Of a stretch of 36,941 nt of DNA, positions 1-10,284 are shown one piece after another. Each line of letters opens with the position of its first letter. Position 1 is the first letter of the stretch. Made by a program: the position numbers and the translations under genes. Location: contig CANQWG010000009.1 in NCBI GenBank assembly GCA_947627505.1, positions 1 to 36,941 of the forward strand, written 5' to 3'. This stretch comes from an uncultured Bacilli bacterium (GTDB lineage Bacteria > Bacillota_I > Bacilli_A > RFN20 > CAG-449). The notes under the pieces were generated by a model, which was not told the DNA's origin, ran no database searches, and saw only the letters and a program-made list of their open reading frames with translations.

Positions 1-81
1 TAATATTTTTTATATTTGCAACTCATCTTTGTGTCCTTTTTTGTCTTTTTCATTAAAATACAATTTCCTAGTTAATATAAA

Positions 82-102
82 AAGTCCCTAAATTAGGGAC
101 TT
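82..102 (-). terminator. Rho-independent terminator downstream of rpoE
   Basis: AAGTCCCT-AAATT-AGGGACTT inverted repeat; on the minus strand followed by TTTTATATT. Confidence 0.85.
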
Positions 103-123
103 GAAATTAAAAATTAAATTTTT

Positions 124-528
124 CTAATATTCTTCATCATAATCTTCTTCTGAATCATGATTACGATCTTCATCGTCTTCGGTCTCTTCATCAGAATCTA
201 AATCTTCATCGTAGTCTTTTTCTTCTCCATCTTCAGATTCAAGATCTTCGTCAGCTTCTTCCTCTACATCGCGATAAACATCATTCATATCGATGTGAAC
301 TTTTTCGAAAACGTAACGTTCACGAAGATCCCAAGTGTTTTCGCCAAGAGTAATAAAACGACCATCAAGACTTAAGTTAGTGTAAAATTTTCCAATTTTT
401 GCATTAGCCTCTTCTTCGCTGAAACCTTGAATTTGGCTTACTTCTTGCCATAACTTGTTGAATTCGACAGGTGCTTTTTTCTTTAAAACAAGTTCATAGG
501 CAATATCTAGATTTGATTTTTGTACCAT
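124..528 (-). CDS. rpoE: DNA-directed RNA polymerase delta subunit
   Basis: N-terminal domain (AYELVLKKKAPVEFNKLWQEV...GRFITLGENTWDLRERY) plus Asp/Glu-rich C-terminal tail. Confidence 0.93.
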   Translation of the reverse strand: MVQKSNLDIAYELVLKKKAPVEFNKLWQEVSQIQGFSEEEANAKIGKFYTNLSLDGRFITLGENTWDLRERYVFEKVHIDMNDVYRDVEEEADEDLESEDGEEKDYDEDLDSDEETEDDEDRNHDSEEDYDEEY

Positions 529-540
529 TGCTGTGTCCCC

Positions 541-2175
541 CTACATTCTTTCAGGTGCCGTAACACCGATTAAATCTAGCGCGTTTTTCATAACTATCTC
601 ACTAGCTTTAGTGAGTGCTAAACGCGATGAAGTTAATTTAATATTACTGCGATCCAAAACACGACATTCCGTATAGAATTCATGAATTGCGGTCGCTAAC
701 TTCTGAATATAAATACTAATCTTGTAAGGCGCTCTTGTCAAGGCAGCTTGCAAAACTTCGCGTGGAAAATCATTAAGAACCTTTAAAAGATTAAGTTCTT
801 TTTCTTCTTTTAATTCTTTTCCCTCTTCGTCTAATGGCAAATCTTTACCTTGATCAAGTAACGCACATAAACGCGCATGTCCATATTGAGCATAGTAAAC
901 CGGATTAGAGGCTTCTGTCTTCTTAGCAAGATCCAAATCGAAATCTAAATGACTAGAAGCTGCACGTGCGACAAAAAAGTAACGTACCGAATCGACACCA
1001 ACTTCTTCGCATAATTCTTTCATCGAAACCGCATTGCCGGTTCTTTTTGACATTTTGTATTCTTTTCCATCTTTGAAAAGTCGCACCATTTGAATAAGTT
1101 CGATGTCAAGAATATCAGGATCATATCCAAGCATCGCTAGCGATGACTTCATTCTTTCGATATAACCATGATGATCAGCTCCTAAACAATCGATGAGTTT
1201 CGTAAAACCTCTTTCTAATTTATCTTGATGATAGGCAATATCAGGTAAAAGATATGTATAAGATCCGTCAGATTTGACAATAACTCGATCCTTATCATCG
1301 CTAAAATCAGTCGTCTTTAAAAATTTAGCGTTGTCTTGTTCATAAATATAAGGTTGAAGTTGCGATAATACTTTTTCAATTCTCCCTTCGTTACGGATGC
1401 GAAGTTCAGAACTGAAAACATCGAATTCAACTCGAAACATTCTTAAATCTTCACGCAATTTTTCTAATTCAAGCTCGGTACCACGTTTTTTAAGAAAATG
1501 TTTCAAATCTTCATAAGGAGCCTTTAGCATCGAATCGCCAATTTCTTGTTTGATTGTTTTTGCAATCATCTTAATGTCATCTGCATGATAACCATCCTCA
1601 GGAAATGGTATAGAAAAATCATTGAAAGCTTCATGATAACGCACAAATAAACTTTTAGCTAAATTTTCAATTTGATTACCGGCGTCATTCACGTAAAATT
1701 CTCGTGTTACATCGTATCCGATTTTTTTATAAAGCCGGCAAATACTATCACCAATCGCCGCGCCTCTTGCATGACCCAAATGTAAATCTCCGGTGGGATT
1801 AGCTGAAACATATTCGACATTTATTCTTTGATTTTGACCGTAGTTTGAGGATCCGTAGTTTTCTTTTTCGTCAAAAATCCTTTTCAAAACTTTAGTAAGG
1901 CTTTCATTGCGCATGAAAAAATTAATAAATCCCGGCCCTGCAATCTCTACTTTTTCAATAAATTCGTCTTGAAGATTATCCTTTAAAGACAAAGCGATAT
2001 CTCGAGGCGCTTTATGCAGTTCTTTTGCCATTTGCATCGCGACGTTAGTAGCGTAATCACCGTGCTCTTTTTCTTTAGAACGTTCAATAACAATCCGCTC
2101 CAAAGCAAGTTCGACACCCATGTTTTTCAACGCTTCTTGGATTAACATTTTTAGTTTGATTTCGATATTTTCCAT
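541..2175 (-). CDS. argS: Arginyl-tRNA synthetase
   Basis: VEYVSANPTGDLHLGHARGAAIGD motif, KMSKRTGNAVSM; start set at MENIEIK (ATG overlaps the upstream TGA by 1 nt, GAGGGTGG SD). Confidence 0.96.
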   Translation of the reverse strand: MENIEIKLKMLIQEALKNMGVELALERIVIERSKEKEHGDYATNVAMQMAKELHKAPRDIALSLKDNLQDEFIEKVEIAGPGFINFFMRNESLTKVLKRIFDEKENYGSSNYGQNQRINVEYVSANPTGDLHLGHARGAAIGDSICRLYKKIGYDVTREFYVNDAGNQIENLAKSLFVRYHEAFNDFSIPFPEDGYHADDIKMIAKTIKQEIGDSMLKAPYEDLKHFLKKRGTELELEKLREDLRMFRVEFDVFSSELRIRNEGRIEKVLSQLQPYIYEQDNAKFLKTTDFSDDKDRVIVKSDGSYTYLLPDIAYHQDKLERGFTKLIDCLGADHHGYIERMKSSLAMLGYDPDILDIELIQMVRLFKDGKEYKMSKRTGNAVSMKELCEEVGVDSVRYFFVARAASSHLDFDLDLAKKTEASNPVYYAQYGHARLCALLDQGKDLPLDEEGKELKEEKELNLLKVLNDFPREVLQAALTRAPYKISIYIQKLATAIHEFYTECRVLDRSNIKLTSSRLALTKASEIVMKNALDLIGVTAPERM

Positions 2176-2609
2176 CACTCCACCCTCTCTAGACAAACTT
2201 TATTTTCTTGCCATGTTTCACTATCAAGTTTTAATCGATAATGAAATTTATATTTGTCTTCTGCAATTTTTAACTCCATTAATTCAATGTAAATCGACTG
2301 AAGCTTATATCCTTGTAAACGATATAGCATTCGTGATTCATTTTTACTTAACGATAGCAACAAAGACAATTCTTTTGATTTTTCAAACATTTCGAGATGA
2401 TCATCAAATTCACGAACTGAAACTTCCAAGAGTCTATCATCAGTTTCAAATTCGAATTCACGCTTGTTTAACTTAATGTCATGTGACTTTAAAATGCCTA
2501 TGTAGGTCATATTGGTTTCCGGTGAATCTTTCACCGATAAAGTTAAACACCATTTTTCCATATGATAATATCCCATTAGGATATTAAACAATTGTTTTTC
2601 TAATTTCAA
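2175..2609 (-). CDS. DUF1934/YwiB-like small beta-barrel protein
   Basis: Size, sequence style and position immediately upstream of argS as for B. subtilis ywiB; coupled to argS. Confidence 0.7.
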   Translation of the reverse strand: MKLEKQLFNILMGYYHMEKWCLTLSVKDSPETNMTYIGILKSHDIKLNKREFEFETDDRLLEVSVREFDDHLEMFEKSKELSLLLSLSKNESRMLYRLQGYKLQSIYIELMELKIAEDKYKFHYRLKLDSETWQENKVCLERVE

Positions 2610-2700
2610 GTCAATTCGACATTGATAATTCTTTTTAATCTCAAAATTCTAAATGAATGTTTTTCATAAATTTTCTCAAAATAAATATGAGGCGATTAAA

Positions 2701-4551
2701 ATGAAAAAATTTCTACTATATTTAAGCTTAATAGTATTTGTTCTTTTAAGCGGCTTCAATCTTGCAATTATCGTTTCTCCAGAAATAAGAATCTCCCATC
2801 CGTTAGAAGAAAAAATTTTTAATGCTCAAGAAGACTTGATATACTCCAAAGTTCACGGAGAGTTCGGAACTTACGTTCCACTTGAAAAAATCGCCGATAG
2901 TCTTAAAGAAACAATCATTGCTATCGAAGATCGAGAATTTTATTCCCATCGGGGCGTCAATCTCAAAAGAATCGTTTCAAGTATGTTTTCAAATATCCGA
3001 AGTGGTGAAATCGTTGCCGGTGGTTCCACTATTACGCAACAATTAGCACGCACACTTTTTCTTGACAATTCAAAAACTTACGATCGCAAGTTAAAAGAGA
3101 TATTTTTAGCCAAAAAAATCGAACGATCTTATTCCAAAGATAAGATCTTAGAGCTTTATTTAAATTGCGTTTATTTTGGTCACAACTTATATGGTATCGA
3201 TAGTGCTGCACACTTTTATTTTAATAAGAATCCATTAGAATTAAGTTATGGTGAAAGTGCGGGTTTGGTGGGAATTATTAACGCACCCGGAATATATTCT
3301 CCATTTATCGACCTTGAAGCTTTTAAAGAAAAGCAAAAAAATATTCTTTATACTTTATATGAACAAAATATTATTAATATCGAACAATATTATGAAGAAT
3401 TAGCCAAACCTTTAAATTTTTTATTTCAAAAAAGGGAAGCGGAAAATGAGCAACTTCTTTATTATCAAGATGGAATTGAAATTGAACTTCAACAACTCGG
3501 TTATGATTCAGATTATTACAAATATCTCGGTCTTAACATTTCAACTTATTTAGATTTAGATCTTGAAAGGAAGATTTCTCAAATAATCGAAGAAGAAAAT
3601 ATTGATACTTCAAAGCAAGAAATTGCAATTGTCGTGATGGAACCAAATAGCGGCAAAGTATTAACTTTAATCGGCGGTGAAAATTATATTGAATCACCTT
3701 TTAATCGCGCTTTAAGCAGTCGACGGCAAATAGGTTCAACGGTCAAACCTCTTTTATATTATCTCGGTTTAGAAAACGGAATGACTCCTCTTTCATTAAT
3801 GAGAAGTGAACCTGTTGAATTTTTTATTAAAGGTATCGGTAAATATGCTCCAACAAACGCAAATGATGTTTATGCCAATGCCGATATAACGATGATTGAA
3901 GCCTTGGGAATGTCAGATAATATCTATGCAACTAAAACAACCTTGTTAGTCGGTTCTAGTACACTGGCTTCTTTAATTAAAAGTTTTGGAATCGAAGTTT
4001 CAGACGTCAATCCGACAATCGGTCTTGGAAGCAACGTAATGTCCCCCTTAGAATTAACTGCAATTTATAATTGCTTTGCTTCAGAAGGTGTTTTTTATAA
4101 GCCATCATTCATCAAAACAATCACTTTATCAAATGGACGCAATCTTTATTCAAATAATAAAACAGGAAAAAGATTACTTTCCAAAAACGAAACAATAATT
4201 ATGAATTATATGATGCGCGCTCCTTTCGATCGAGGCCTTATTTCTTACGCTTCGCCATCTTTGGTAAATTTTCAAACAACACATCGCTTTAGCGCTAAAA
4301 CAGGATCGACCGAAAGTACCAATTGGACCATCGGTTTTAATCCTTTATATACTATCGGTGTCTATGTAGGAACTGATACCAATGAGTCGCTTCAAGATAC
4401 TAAATTAGCACGTAGACTATTTCAAAAAATCGCAAATAAATTGATGGAAGATAAAGAAGATATTTTCTTCGATACACCTTCATCGTTAAAAGCTTTTCAT
4501 TTAAAAAATAAATATAATTCGCGCTTGTCTTTTACTTATTATAGTAAATAA
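2701..4551 (+). CDS. Class A penicillin-binding protein (GT51 transglycosylase + transpeptidase)
   Basis: EDREFYSHRG, GGSTITQQLARTLFL; transpeptidase STVK, SDN, KTGS; start set at MKKFLLYL with GAGGCG SD. Confidence 0.92.
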   Translation: MKKFLLYLSLIVFVLLSGFNLAIIVSPEIRISHPLEEKIFNAQEDLIYSKVHGEFGTYVPLEKIADSLKETIIAIEDREFYSHRGVNLKRIVSSMFSNIRSGEIVAGGSTITQQLARTLFLDNSKTYDRKLKEIFLAKKIERSYSKDKILELYLNCVYFGHNLYGIDSAAHFYFNKNPLELSYGESAGLVGIINAPGIYSPFIDLEAFKEKQKNILYTLYEQNIINIEQYYEELAKPLNFLFQKREAENEQLLYYQDGIEIELQQLGYDSDYYKYLGLNISTYLDLDLERKISQIIEEENIDTSKQEIAIVVMEPNSGKVLTLIGGENYIESPFNRALSSRRQIGSTVKPLLYYLGLENGMTPLSLMRSEPVEFFIKGIGKYAPTNANDVYANADITMIEALGMSDNIYATKTTLLVGSSTLASLIKSFGIEVSDVNPTIGLGSNVMSPLELTAIYNCFASEGVFYKPSFIKTITLSNGRNLYSNNKTGKRLLSKNETIIMNYMMRAPFDRGLISYASPSLVNFQTTHRFSAKTGSTESTNWTIGFNPLYTIGVYVGTDTNESLQDTKLARRLFQKIANKLMEDKEDIFFDTPSSLKAFHLKNKYNSRLSFTYYSK

Positions 4552-4565
4552 ATTGGTAAATGAAT

Positions 4566-5054
4566 TTATAAAACTTTTTTCAACAATACGATAGCGCTAG
4601 CTTCAATGGCTTCATTTTTTCCTAGCATATCCATCTTTTCATTCGTCTGGGCTTTTATGGAAACATTATTTATATTTGTCTCTAACAATTTAGCGACTTG
4701 TTTGCGCATTTCAAGTATATATTGTGACAACTTTGGTTTTTCTAGCACGATTGTAATATCAATATTATTGATAATATATCCGTATTTTTTAACAAGTTCC
4801 ATCGCCTGCAAAACAAAAAGCGACGAATCATAATTTTTATATTTATCGTCGTTATCCGGAAAAAATGTTCCTAAGTCTCCTAATGCCAGTGCTCCAAAAA
4901 GCGCTTCGGTAACCGCATGTAAAACAACATCTCCATCGCTATGAGCTTCAAGTCCTTTTTCAAAGGGAATCTTAATACCGGCAATAATAAGAGGTTTACC
5001 ATCATCTATCAATCTATGAATATCTCTTGATTGTCCAATGCGAAACATCGTCAT
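4566..5054 (-). CDS. ispF: 2-C-methyl-D-erythritol 2,4-cyclodiphosphate synthase
   Basis: DIHRL, EAHSDGDVVLHAVTEALFGALALGDLGTFFPDND. Confidence 0.95.
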   Translation of the reverse strand: MTMFRIGQSRDIHRLIDDGKPLIIAGIKIPFEKGLEAHSDGDVVLHAVTEALFGALALGDLGTFFPDNDDKYKNYDSSLFVLQAMELVKKYGYIINNIDITIVLEKPKLSQYILEMRKQVAKLLETNINNVSIKAQTNEKMDMLGKNEAIEASAIVLLKKVL

Positions 5055-5060
5055 TTCTCC

Positions 5061-6164
5061 TTAAACATTAAATCTAATCAGCATGCAATCTCCATCTTTA
5101 ACCTCATAGGCTTTGCCTTCTGATCTAATTTTACCCGCTTCTTTAAGCGCTTTTTCACTTTTATATTCGAAGATATCTTCGCAAGCATATACTTCAGCTC
5201 GTATGAAACCTTTTTCAAAATCAGTGTGAATAAGTCCTGCACATTGAGGAGCTTTCATTCCATTTTTAAAAGTCCACGCTCGAACTTCGTCTTCACCGAC
5301 AGTAAAGAATGTTTTTAAATTCAAAAGATTATATGCAACTTTAACTAATCGATCAAGACCCGTGGTCTCAACACCGAGTTCTTTTAAATATTCCATTTTA
5401 TCTTCTTCGGATAACTCTGTTAACTGACTTTCAATTGCTGCTGAAATTGCTACTATTTCGGCTCCTTCACTTTCTGCTATCTGCTTTACCGCTTGATAAT
5501 ATTTATTATTTTCATAATTGCTATAATCGTTTTCGGCAACATTAGCGACATATATCACTGGTTTTTTACTCAGTAAATTATAATTTTTGACAATAAGTTC
5601 TTCTTCATCATTGAAATTTATACTTCGAGCCGGTTTTCCTTGATTCAAAGTTTCTTTTAACAATGTCAAAACTTTGCATTCTGCAACGGCCTCTTTTTCT
5701 TTGGTAGTATGCGCTTTAGTAAAGACTTTTGCTAATCTTTTCTCGACGGTTTCAAGATCAGCCATAATTAACTCATAGGAAATTATTTCAATATCCCTTT
5801 TCGGATCTATCGTATTTTCAACATGAATAATTTCATTGTCATCGAAGCATCGAACAACATGGCATACTGCATCACACATTCTAATATGCGAAAGGAATTG
5901 ATTGCCTAAGCCTTCTCCTTTAGAAGCCCCTTTTACTAAACCCGCAATATCGGTAAATTCAAAAGTTGCCCTAATTGTTTTTTTCGGATGAAATAATTCT
6001 ACCAATCGATCAACTCGAGGATCTTTGACTTCAACAATACCTGAATTAGGATCGATAGTTGCAAATGGATAATTAGCCGCTTCTACGTGAGAATTAGTAA
6101 TCGCATTAAATAATGTAGATTTACCCACATTCGGTAAACCGATAATTCCTGCTTTCAATGCCAT
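5061..6164 (-). CDS. ychF: Redox-regulated ATPase/GTPase YchF (Obg family)
   Basis: GIIGLPNVGKSTLFNAIT, TGDI-like FTDIAGLVKGASKGEGLGNQFL, C-terminal TGS-like domain. Confidence 0.96.
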   Translation of the reverse strand: MALKAGIIGLPNVGKSTLFNAITNSHVEAANYPFATIDPNSGIVEVKDPRVDRLVELFHPKKTIRATFEFTDIAGLVKGASKGEGLGNQFLSHIRMCDAVCHVVRCFDDNEIIHVENTIDPKRDIEIISYELIMADLETVEKRLAKVFTKAHTTKEKEAVAECKVLTLLKETLNQGKPARSINFNDEEELIVKNYNLLSKKPVIYVANVAENDYSNYENNKYYQAVKQIAESEGAEIVAISAAIESQLTELSEEDKMEYLKELGVETTGLDRLVKVAYNLLNLKTFFTVGEDEVRAWTFKNGMKAPQCAGLIHTDFEKGFIRAEVYACEDIFEYKSEKALKEAGKIRSEGKAYEVKDGDCMLIRFNV

Positions 6165-6188
6165 AACAAATAACCTTCTTTCATTTAA

Positions 6189-6213
6189 AAAGAGCCGCTT
6201 ACTGCGACTCTTT
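6189..6213 (-). terminator. Terminator downstream of csp
   Basis: AAAGAGCCGC-TTACT-GCGACTCTTT inverted repeat (one mismatch), T-run on the minus strand. Confidence 0.7.
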
Positions 6214-6227
6214 AGAATTGTCTGCTG

Positions 6228-6425
6228 TTAAATTTTCTTAACGTTTGATGCTCTTAAGCCGCGTTCAGAATTTTCTAGATCAAACTCTACTTCCTCGCCA
6301 GCTTCAGCTGTTTTAAAGGAATCCATCAACAATGATGAGTAATGGAAAAAGACATCACGACCATCTTCAGCAGTAATAAAGCCGAACCCTTTTTCCTTAT
6401 TGAACATTTTAACTTTGCCTTTCAT
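6228..6425 (-). CDS. Cold-shock domain protein
   Basis: MKGKVKMFNKEKGFGFITAEDGRDVFFHYSSL (RNP1/RNP2 motifs). Confidence 0.95.
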   Translation of the reverse strand: MKGKVKMFNKEKGFGFITAEDGRDVFFHYSSLLMDSFKTAEAGEEVEFDLENSERGLRASNVKKI

Positions 6426-6510
6426 TTACTGACCTAAATTAAACCTTTCTTTGCAAGTTAATTACTCGCTTTAGTAAATATTATCATTCTTTTATTAGTA
6501 TTTCTATAAT

Positions 6511-6537
6511 AAAAAAGCATTTTATAAAATCTTTTTT
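6511..6537. terminator. AT-rich hairpin, possible terminator downstream of the 6542-7525 CDS
   Basis: AAAAAAG-[ATTTTATAAAAT]-CTTTTTT nested inverted repeat. Confidence 0.5.
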
Positions 6538-6541
6538 ATCT

Positions 6542-7525
6542 TTAAAACTCTATATTTGTAACTTCTGGTTTAATTAAATCAACGTTTACTATTTTATCAG
6601 CATACGCATTTTGATCCATAAAAGAAAACTCCCATCTTTTATCTATTTTAAATTCTTTCGTTGGATCTTCAACACAATAATAAGTTGCTTTAACATTGAC
6701 AATGTAAGTTCCGATTCCGTCTAAATCAATTACTTTCAAAGATGAATGATAATCATTATTGTTTGAAAAGTTCCATATTTCATCAGCAGTAAAATACGAA
6801 TCGCTCATATTTGTAATTTTAGTTTTTAGGGCTTTTTCAAAGTTTTGCTTTACTTCATCTTCAAAAGTTTGGGGATCTTCAAAATAAAATTGCTCTTCTT
6901 CAATAGATACATCTTTTACTTTAAAAGTGTAACTCTTATCTTTAGTAAATTTTGAATAATTGGCTTGCACTATCTCCTCAAAAGTAAATGAATTCTTATA
7001 TTGTGCTTTACCTGTTATAGAGGAATCAAATCCATAGCCGCAAGCCCATATTTTATTTATTTCTTGATCATCGGATCTATAGCTGATTGATTTAAGTTTT
7101 TTCACATAATCAATAACAATTTGGGCGCTTTTAGATTCATCAGCTAAAGAAGTTATCGTTACATATATTTTTTTACTGAAATCAGCTTTACATTTTAATG
7201 TAATGGTTTTTGATTCAATGGCAATTGAAGCTTTCAAAACATCAGAACAATCGCTATTATCAAAATATTTTGCGGATACTTTGACTTGTTGATTTGTCGC
7301 ATTAAATGGTTGAATTGAGTATTTAAATGTTTTATCGACTGAACCATCAGGATTGTTGACGGTATTCAAAAGTTTTAAAGTAATTCCTTTTTCGATATTT
7401 TGAATCTCAGAATCAATTAAAGAATCAGTGTCTTCAACTTTTCTTAAAACTTCATATGTGCCTACACACAATAACAATGAGACAAAAGAAACTGCAACTA
7501 ATGCTTTATAAGTTTTTTTACGCAT
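6542..7525 (-). CDS. Membrane-anchored extracellular protein, possible Ig-like domain; unknown function
   Basis: N-terminal hydrophobic segment after MRKKTYK; beta-rich extracellular sequence; AAAGGAG SD; follows two ABC genes on the same strand. Confidence 0.6.
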   Translation of the reverse strand: MRKKTYKALVAVSFVSLLLCVGTYEVLRKVEDTDSLIDSEIQNIEKGITLKLLNTVNNPDGSVDKTFKYSIQPFNATNQQVKVSAKYFDNSDCSDVLKASIAIESKTITLKCKADFSKKIYVTITSLADESKSAQIVIDYVKKLKSISYRSDDQEINKIWACGYGFDSSITGKAQYKNSFTFEEIVQANYSKFTKDKSYTFKVKDVSIEEEQFYFEDPQTFEDEVKQNFEKALKTKITNMSDSYFTADEIWNFSNNNDYHSSLKVIDLDGIGTYIVNVKATYYCVEDPTKEFKIDKRWEFSFMDQNAYADKIVNVDLIKPEVTNIEF

Positions 7526-7611
7526 AACTTTTCTCCTTTCTTTATTAATGCGCCATAGTTTAAAAAAATCGTATAAATTACAAAAGTATCACCTCCTTTT
7601 TAAACTTTTGT

Positions 7612-10284
7612 TTATGAAATTGTGTCTAAGATAACAAGTTTTTTTACTTTTTTTAAAGACAATATTTCCAAAATTATCATCAAAAAAGCAGCAAATAAGA
7701 AGATTTGATAATTAACGCAAAGTATTTTAAACAAATTGGTACTTTTAGTAATAAAAGCAGAAATCACATTAACAATCAGATAAGCTAATACGATGCAAAT
7801 GCAAAGAGGAAAAGTTAGTAATCCGCTTATTGAATTTTTTGAAAAACCTAGGGAACGGAAAATAGCAATATTTCGCTTTTGTTTTTCAAAGGCATCCTTG
7901 CTTTCGTAAATAACTAAAACGATAGTACTAGCAATAAAAAGCACCTTAAAAATAGCAACAAGGTATTTAATAAATAGCGATAAGTCATCTATACTTTTTT
8001 TGACACCAATCATACCATTGGAAATGGCATAGTTTGGAAACTCTTCTTTTAACCTATCTAAAATTCCTACAACATTTGAAGAAGCATCAATTTGTACAAA
8101 TAAATCACTTATTACCAATTGATATGGATTTTGCAAATATTTAATTAATGGATAAGCCAACAGCCAAAGCGGTTCATGTGCGATAAATGACTCTTCCTCA
8201 TCGCATATTCCTACAATCGTCAACTCACTTTCAATAAAATGATTTTTTATTTTATCTTCTACTATCAATGAATTATCCTGATAGGCGACATATAATTTAT
8301 GACCAATCAGTTCATTTACATTTTTATTTTTAGACAATTTTGTTGCACATCCCTTTGAAATAACTATTTCATCAATTTGTTTAGCTTTATCACCGATAAT
8401 TTTTTTGATATTTTGGTTGTGAAAATTAAAAAAGTCTTTTTCGTAAATATTCCCGATATGTCCATTTAACACATTTTCATAATGTTGTAATTCGACATTT
8501 AAATCTTCAACACTTCTTTGATCGATTAAATTTGTAAGACTTTCATTATTGCTGGAAATATAATATGGTCGATTAAATCCAGATAATGAAAATGGTGTTA
8601 AATAAGAATAAAAATCCATAATCGAAAACTGATAAAAATCAACATAATCAAACGCATCAAGTTTTTTTATCGCTTTTAAAATATCCCCTTTATAATAATT
8701 TTCTATTGTTACAAAAAATCTTACTTTATCTTTAAAAAAATATGGATTCAGTAAATAATTCTGATATTTATCATTTATAAAAAAATCTTCAAAAAATGCA
8801 AAAGAAGAATTTGGCGTGGGTTCGATATAATAAGTTTTTTTTAAAGTCCATGGATATATTTCTTTTCTTGCCAAATCTAACGAAGAAGGCAATTGCATCA
8901 TATTTTCAAAAACCAGTTCATTAAAAAACGGATTGCTATGAAAAATTTGTAATCTATCGCAAGGCACTAATTCTTTGATTAAGAATAAATTTTGATCGTC
9001 ATAATGCCACGAATTATTTTTTACTTTTAAGCATGCATGCAAATTATTTTTTTTAATAATATCATTTAATTTTTCAAAACTTTGAGCGTTTAGATTAAGC
9101 GTCGATTCAATTAAACTTTTTTCTTGCTCAGTGATTCCTAAAATGATTTCATTATCTTTTAAATCTGAAGTGTCTAGCTCTGTTATTAATTCAAACTCAT
9201 TGATAGCATCAACACCATCTGTCAATAAAAATTCTTTTTGGCCATCAATTAGACATAAGTCGTTTTGATCGACAAAAAAGCTTGAAATTTCGGTCAAATA
9301 ATAAGTACCAATTCTAGATATATTTTGAAAATCATTTCTTATTTCATCTATCAAATAGCGATTTGCCGATATTTTAGAAGGATCTTGATCTACACTAATA
9401 TCGTGATTCATTATCGCATAATTTGCTTCGCTCATTCCATTAAATTGTTGATTTATAGTCTCTTGCATTGAATAATTGATCATATCTGAAAAGCCAATTA
9501 CTACAAAACATAAAAGCAAGCAAAAAAATGAGAAATAATATTTCATTTTTTGTTTTTTAATCAATGCAATAAAAAGTTTTTTTTGAATGTTAAACGGAAG
9601 AAAATTTTTATTTTTAGTTTTAATAATCTTATTAGTTAAATCTAAAGGCTTTCGATAGTTTGCCTTAAGATGATGATTTTCGATGGAAATTAAAAGAGTT
9701 GCATCGGTTGTAAATAGTTCTTCTTCATGTGTTACTATTAAAATCAAAAGCTTTTCACTTAAGTTTTTTAACAATTTTAAAAGCATAATTTTATTTTCTT
9801 GATCCAAAGAAGAGGTAGGTTCATCGCATAATATGATTTTTGCGCCTGATGCTAATGCTCTTGCAATCGCTACTCGTTGCTTTTCACCTCCTGAAAGTAA
9901 CGCACATTTTTGATTGATTATTGTTGTTAAATTTAAATCCTCAATAATGGAGTTTAAATCTTTAGTATTTTTACGATTTTTTATTAGAATATTTTGTTTC
10001 ACCGATATTTCTTCAATTAGCGAATAATTTTGAAAAACAAAACCGATATTATTAAAAACAAAAAGATCTAAGTCAATGTCTTTTATTTTTTTCATTGAAA
10101 TGCCGTCGATGATTATGTCGCCCTGATAATCACGATTTAGTTGACCAATGATAGATAGTAAAGTCGTTTTCCCAGTGCCCGATTCACCTTTTAGCACTAC
10201 TAATCCCGATGATGGTAAAACTAAATTACCATCTTTTATTATCGTTTCTTTGTATCGTTTGTTAATTCTTTGTAACTTTATCAT
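7612..10284 (-). CDS. ABC transporter, ATPase fused to MacB/FtsX-type permease
   Basis: Walker A GESGTGKTT, LSGGEKQR, IILCDEPTSSLD, VTHEEE; one TM, large extracytoplasmic domain, three C-terminal TMs; ATGA overlap with the upstream gene. Confidence 0.88.
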   Translation of the reverse strand: MIKLQRINKRYKETIIKDGNLVLPSSGLVVLKGESGTGKTTLLSIIGQLNRDYQGDIIIDGISMKKIKDIDLDLFVFNNIGFVFQNYSLIEEISVKQNILIKNRKNTKDLNSIIEDLNLTTIINQKCALLSGGEKQRVAIARALASGAKIILCDEPTSSLDQENKIMLLKLLKNLSEKLLILIVTHEEELFTTDATLLISIENHHLKANYRKPLDLTNKIIKTKNKNFLPFNIQKKLFIALIKKQKMKYYFSFFCLLLCFVVIGFSDMINYSMQETINQQFNGMSEANYAIMNHDISVDQDPSKISANRYLIDEIRNDFQNISRIGTYYLTEISSFFVDQNDLCLIDGQKEFLLTDGVDAINEFELITELDTSDLKDNEIILGITEQEKSLIESTLNLNAQSFEKLNDIIKKNNLHACLKVKNNSWHYDDQNLFLIKELVPCDRLQIFHSNPFFNELVFENMMQLPSSLDLARKEIYPWTLKKTYYIEPTPNSSFAFFEDFFINDKYQNYLLNPYFFKDKVRFFVTIENYYKGDILKAIKKLDAFDYVDFYQFSIMDFYSYLTPFSLSGFNRPYYISSNNESLTNLIDQRSVEDLNVELQHYENVLNGHIGNIYEKDFFNFHNQNIKKIIGDKAKQIDEIVISKGCATKLSKNKNVNELIGHKLYVAYQDNSLIVEDKIKNHFIESELTIVGICDEEESFIAHEPLWLLAYPLIKYLQNPYQLVISDLFVQIDASSNVVGILDRLKEEFPNYAISNGMIGVKKSIDDLSLFIKYLVAIFKVLFIASTIVLVIYESKDAFEKQKRNIAIFRSLGFSKNSISGLLTFPLCICIVLAYLIVNVISAFITKSTNLFKILCVNYQIFLFAAFLMIILEILSLKKVKKLVILDTIS

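Noticed and set aside
2120-2476. Plus-strand ORF of 118 aa
   Set aside because: Overlaps argS and the ywiB-like gene on the opposite strand; no family signal.
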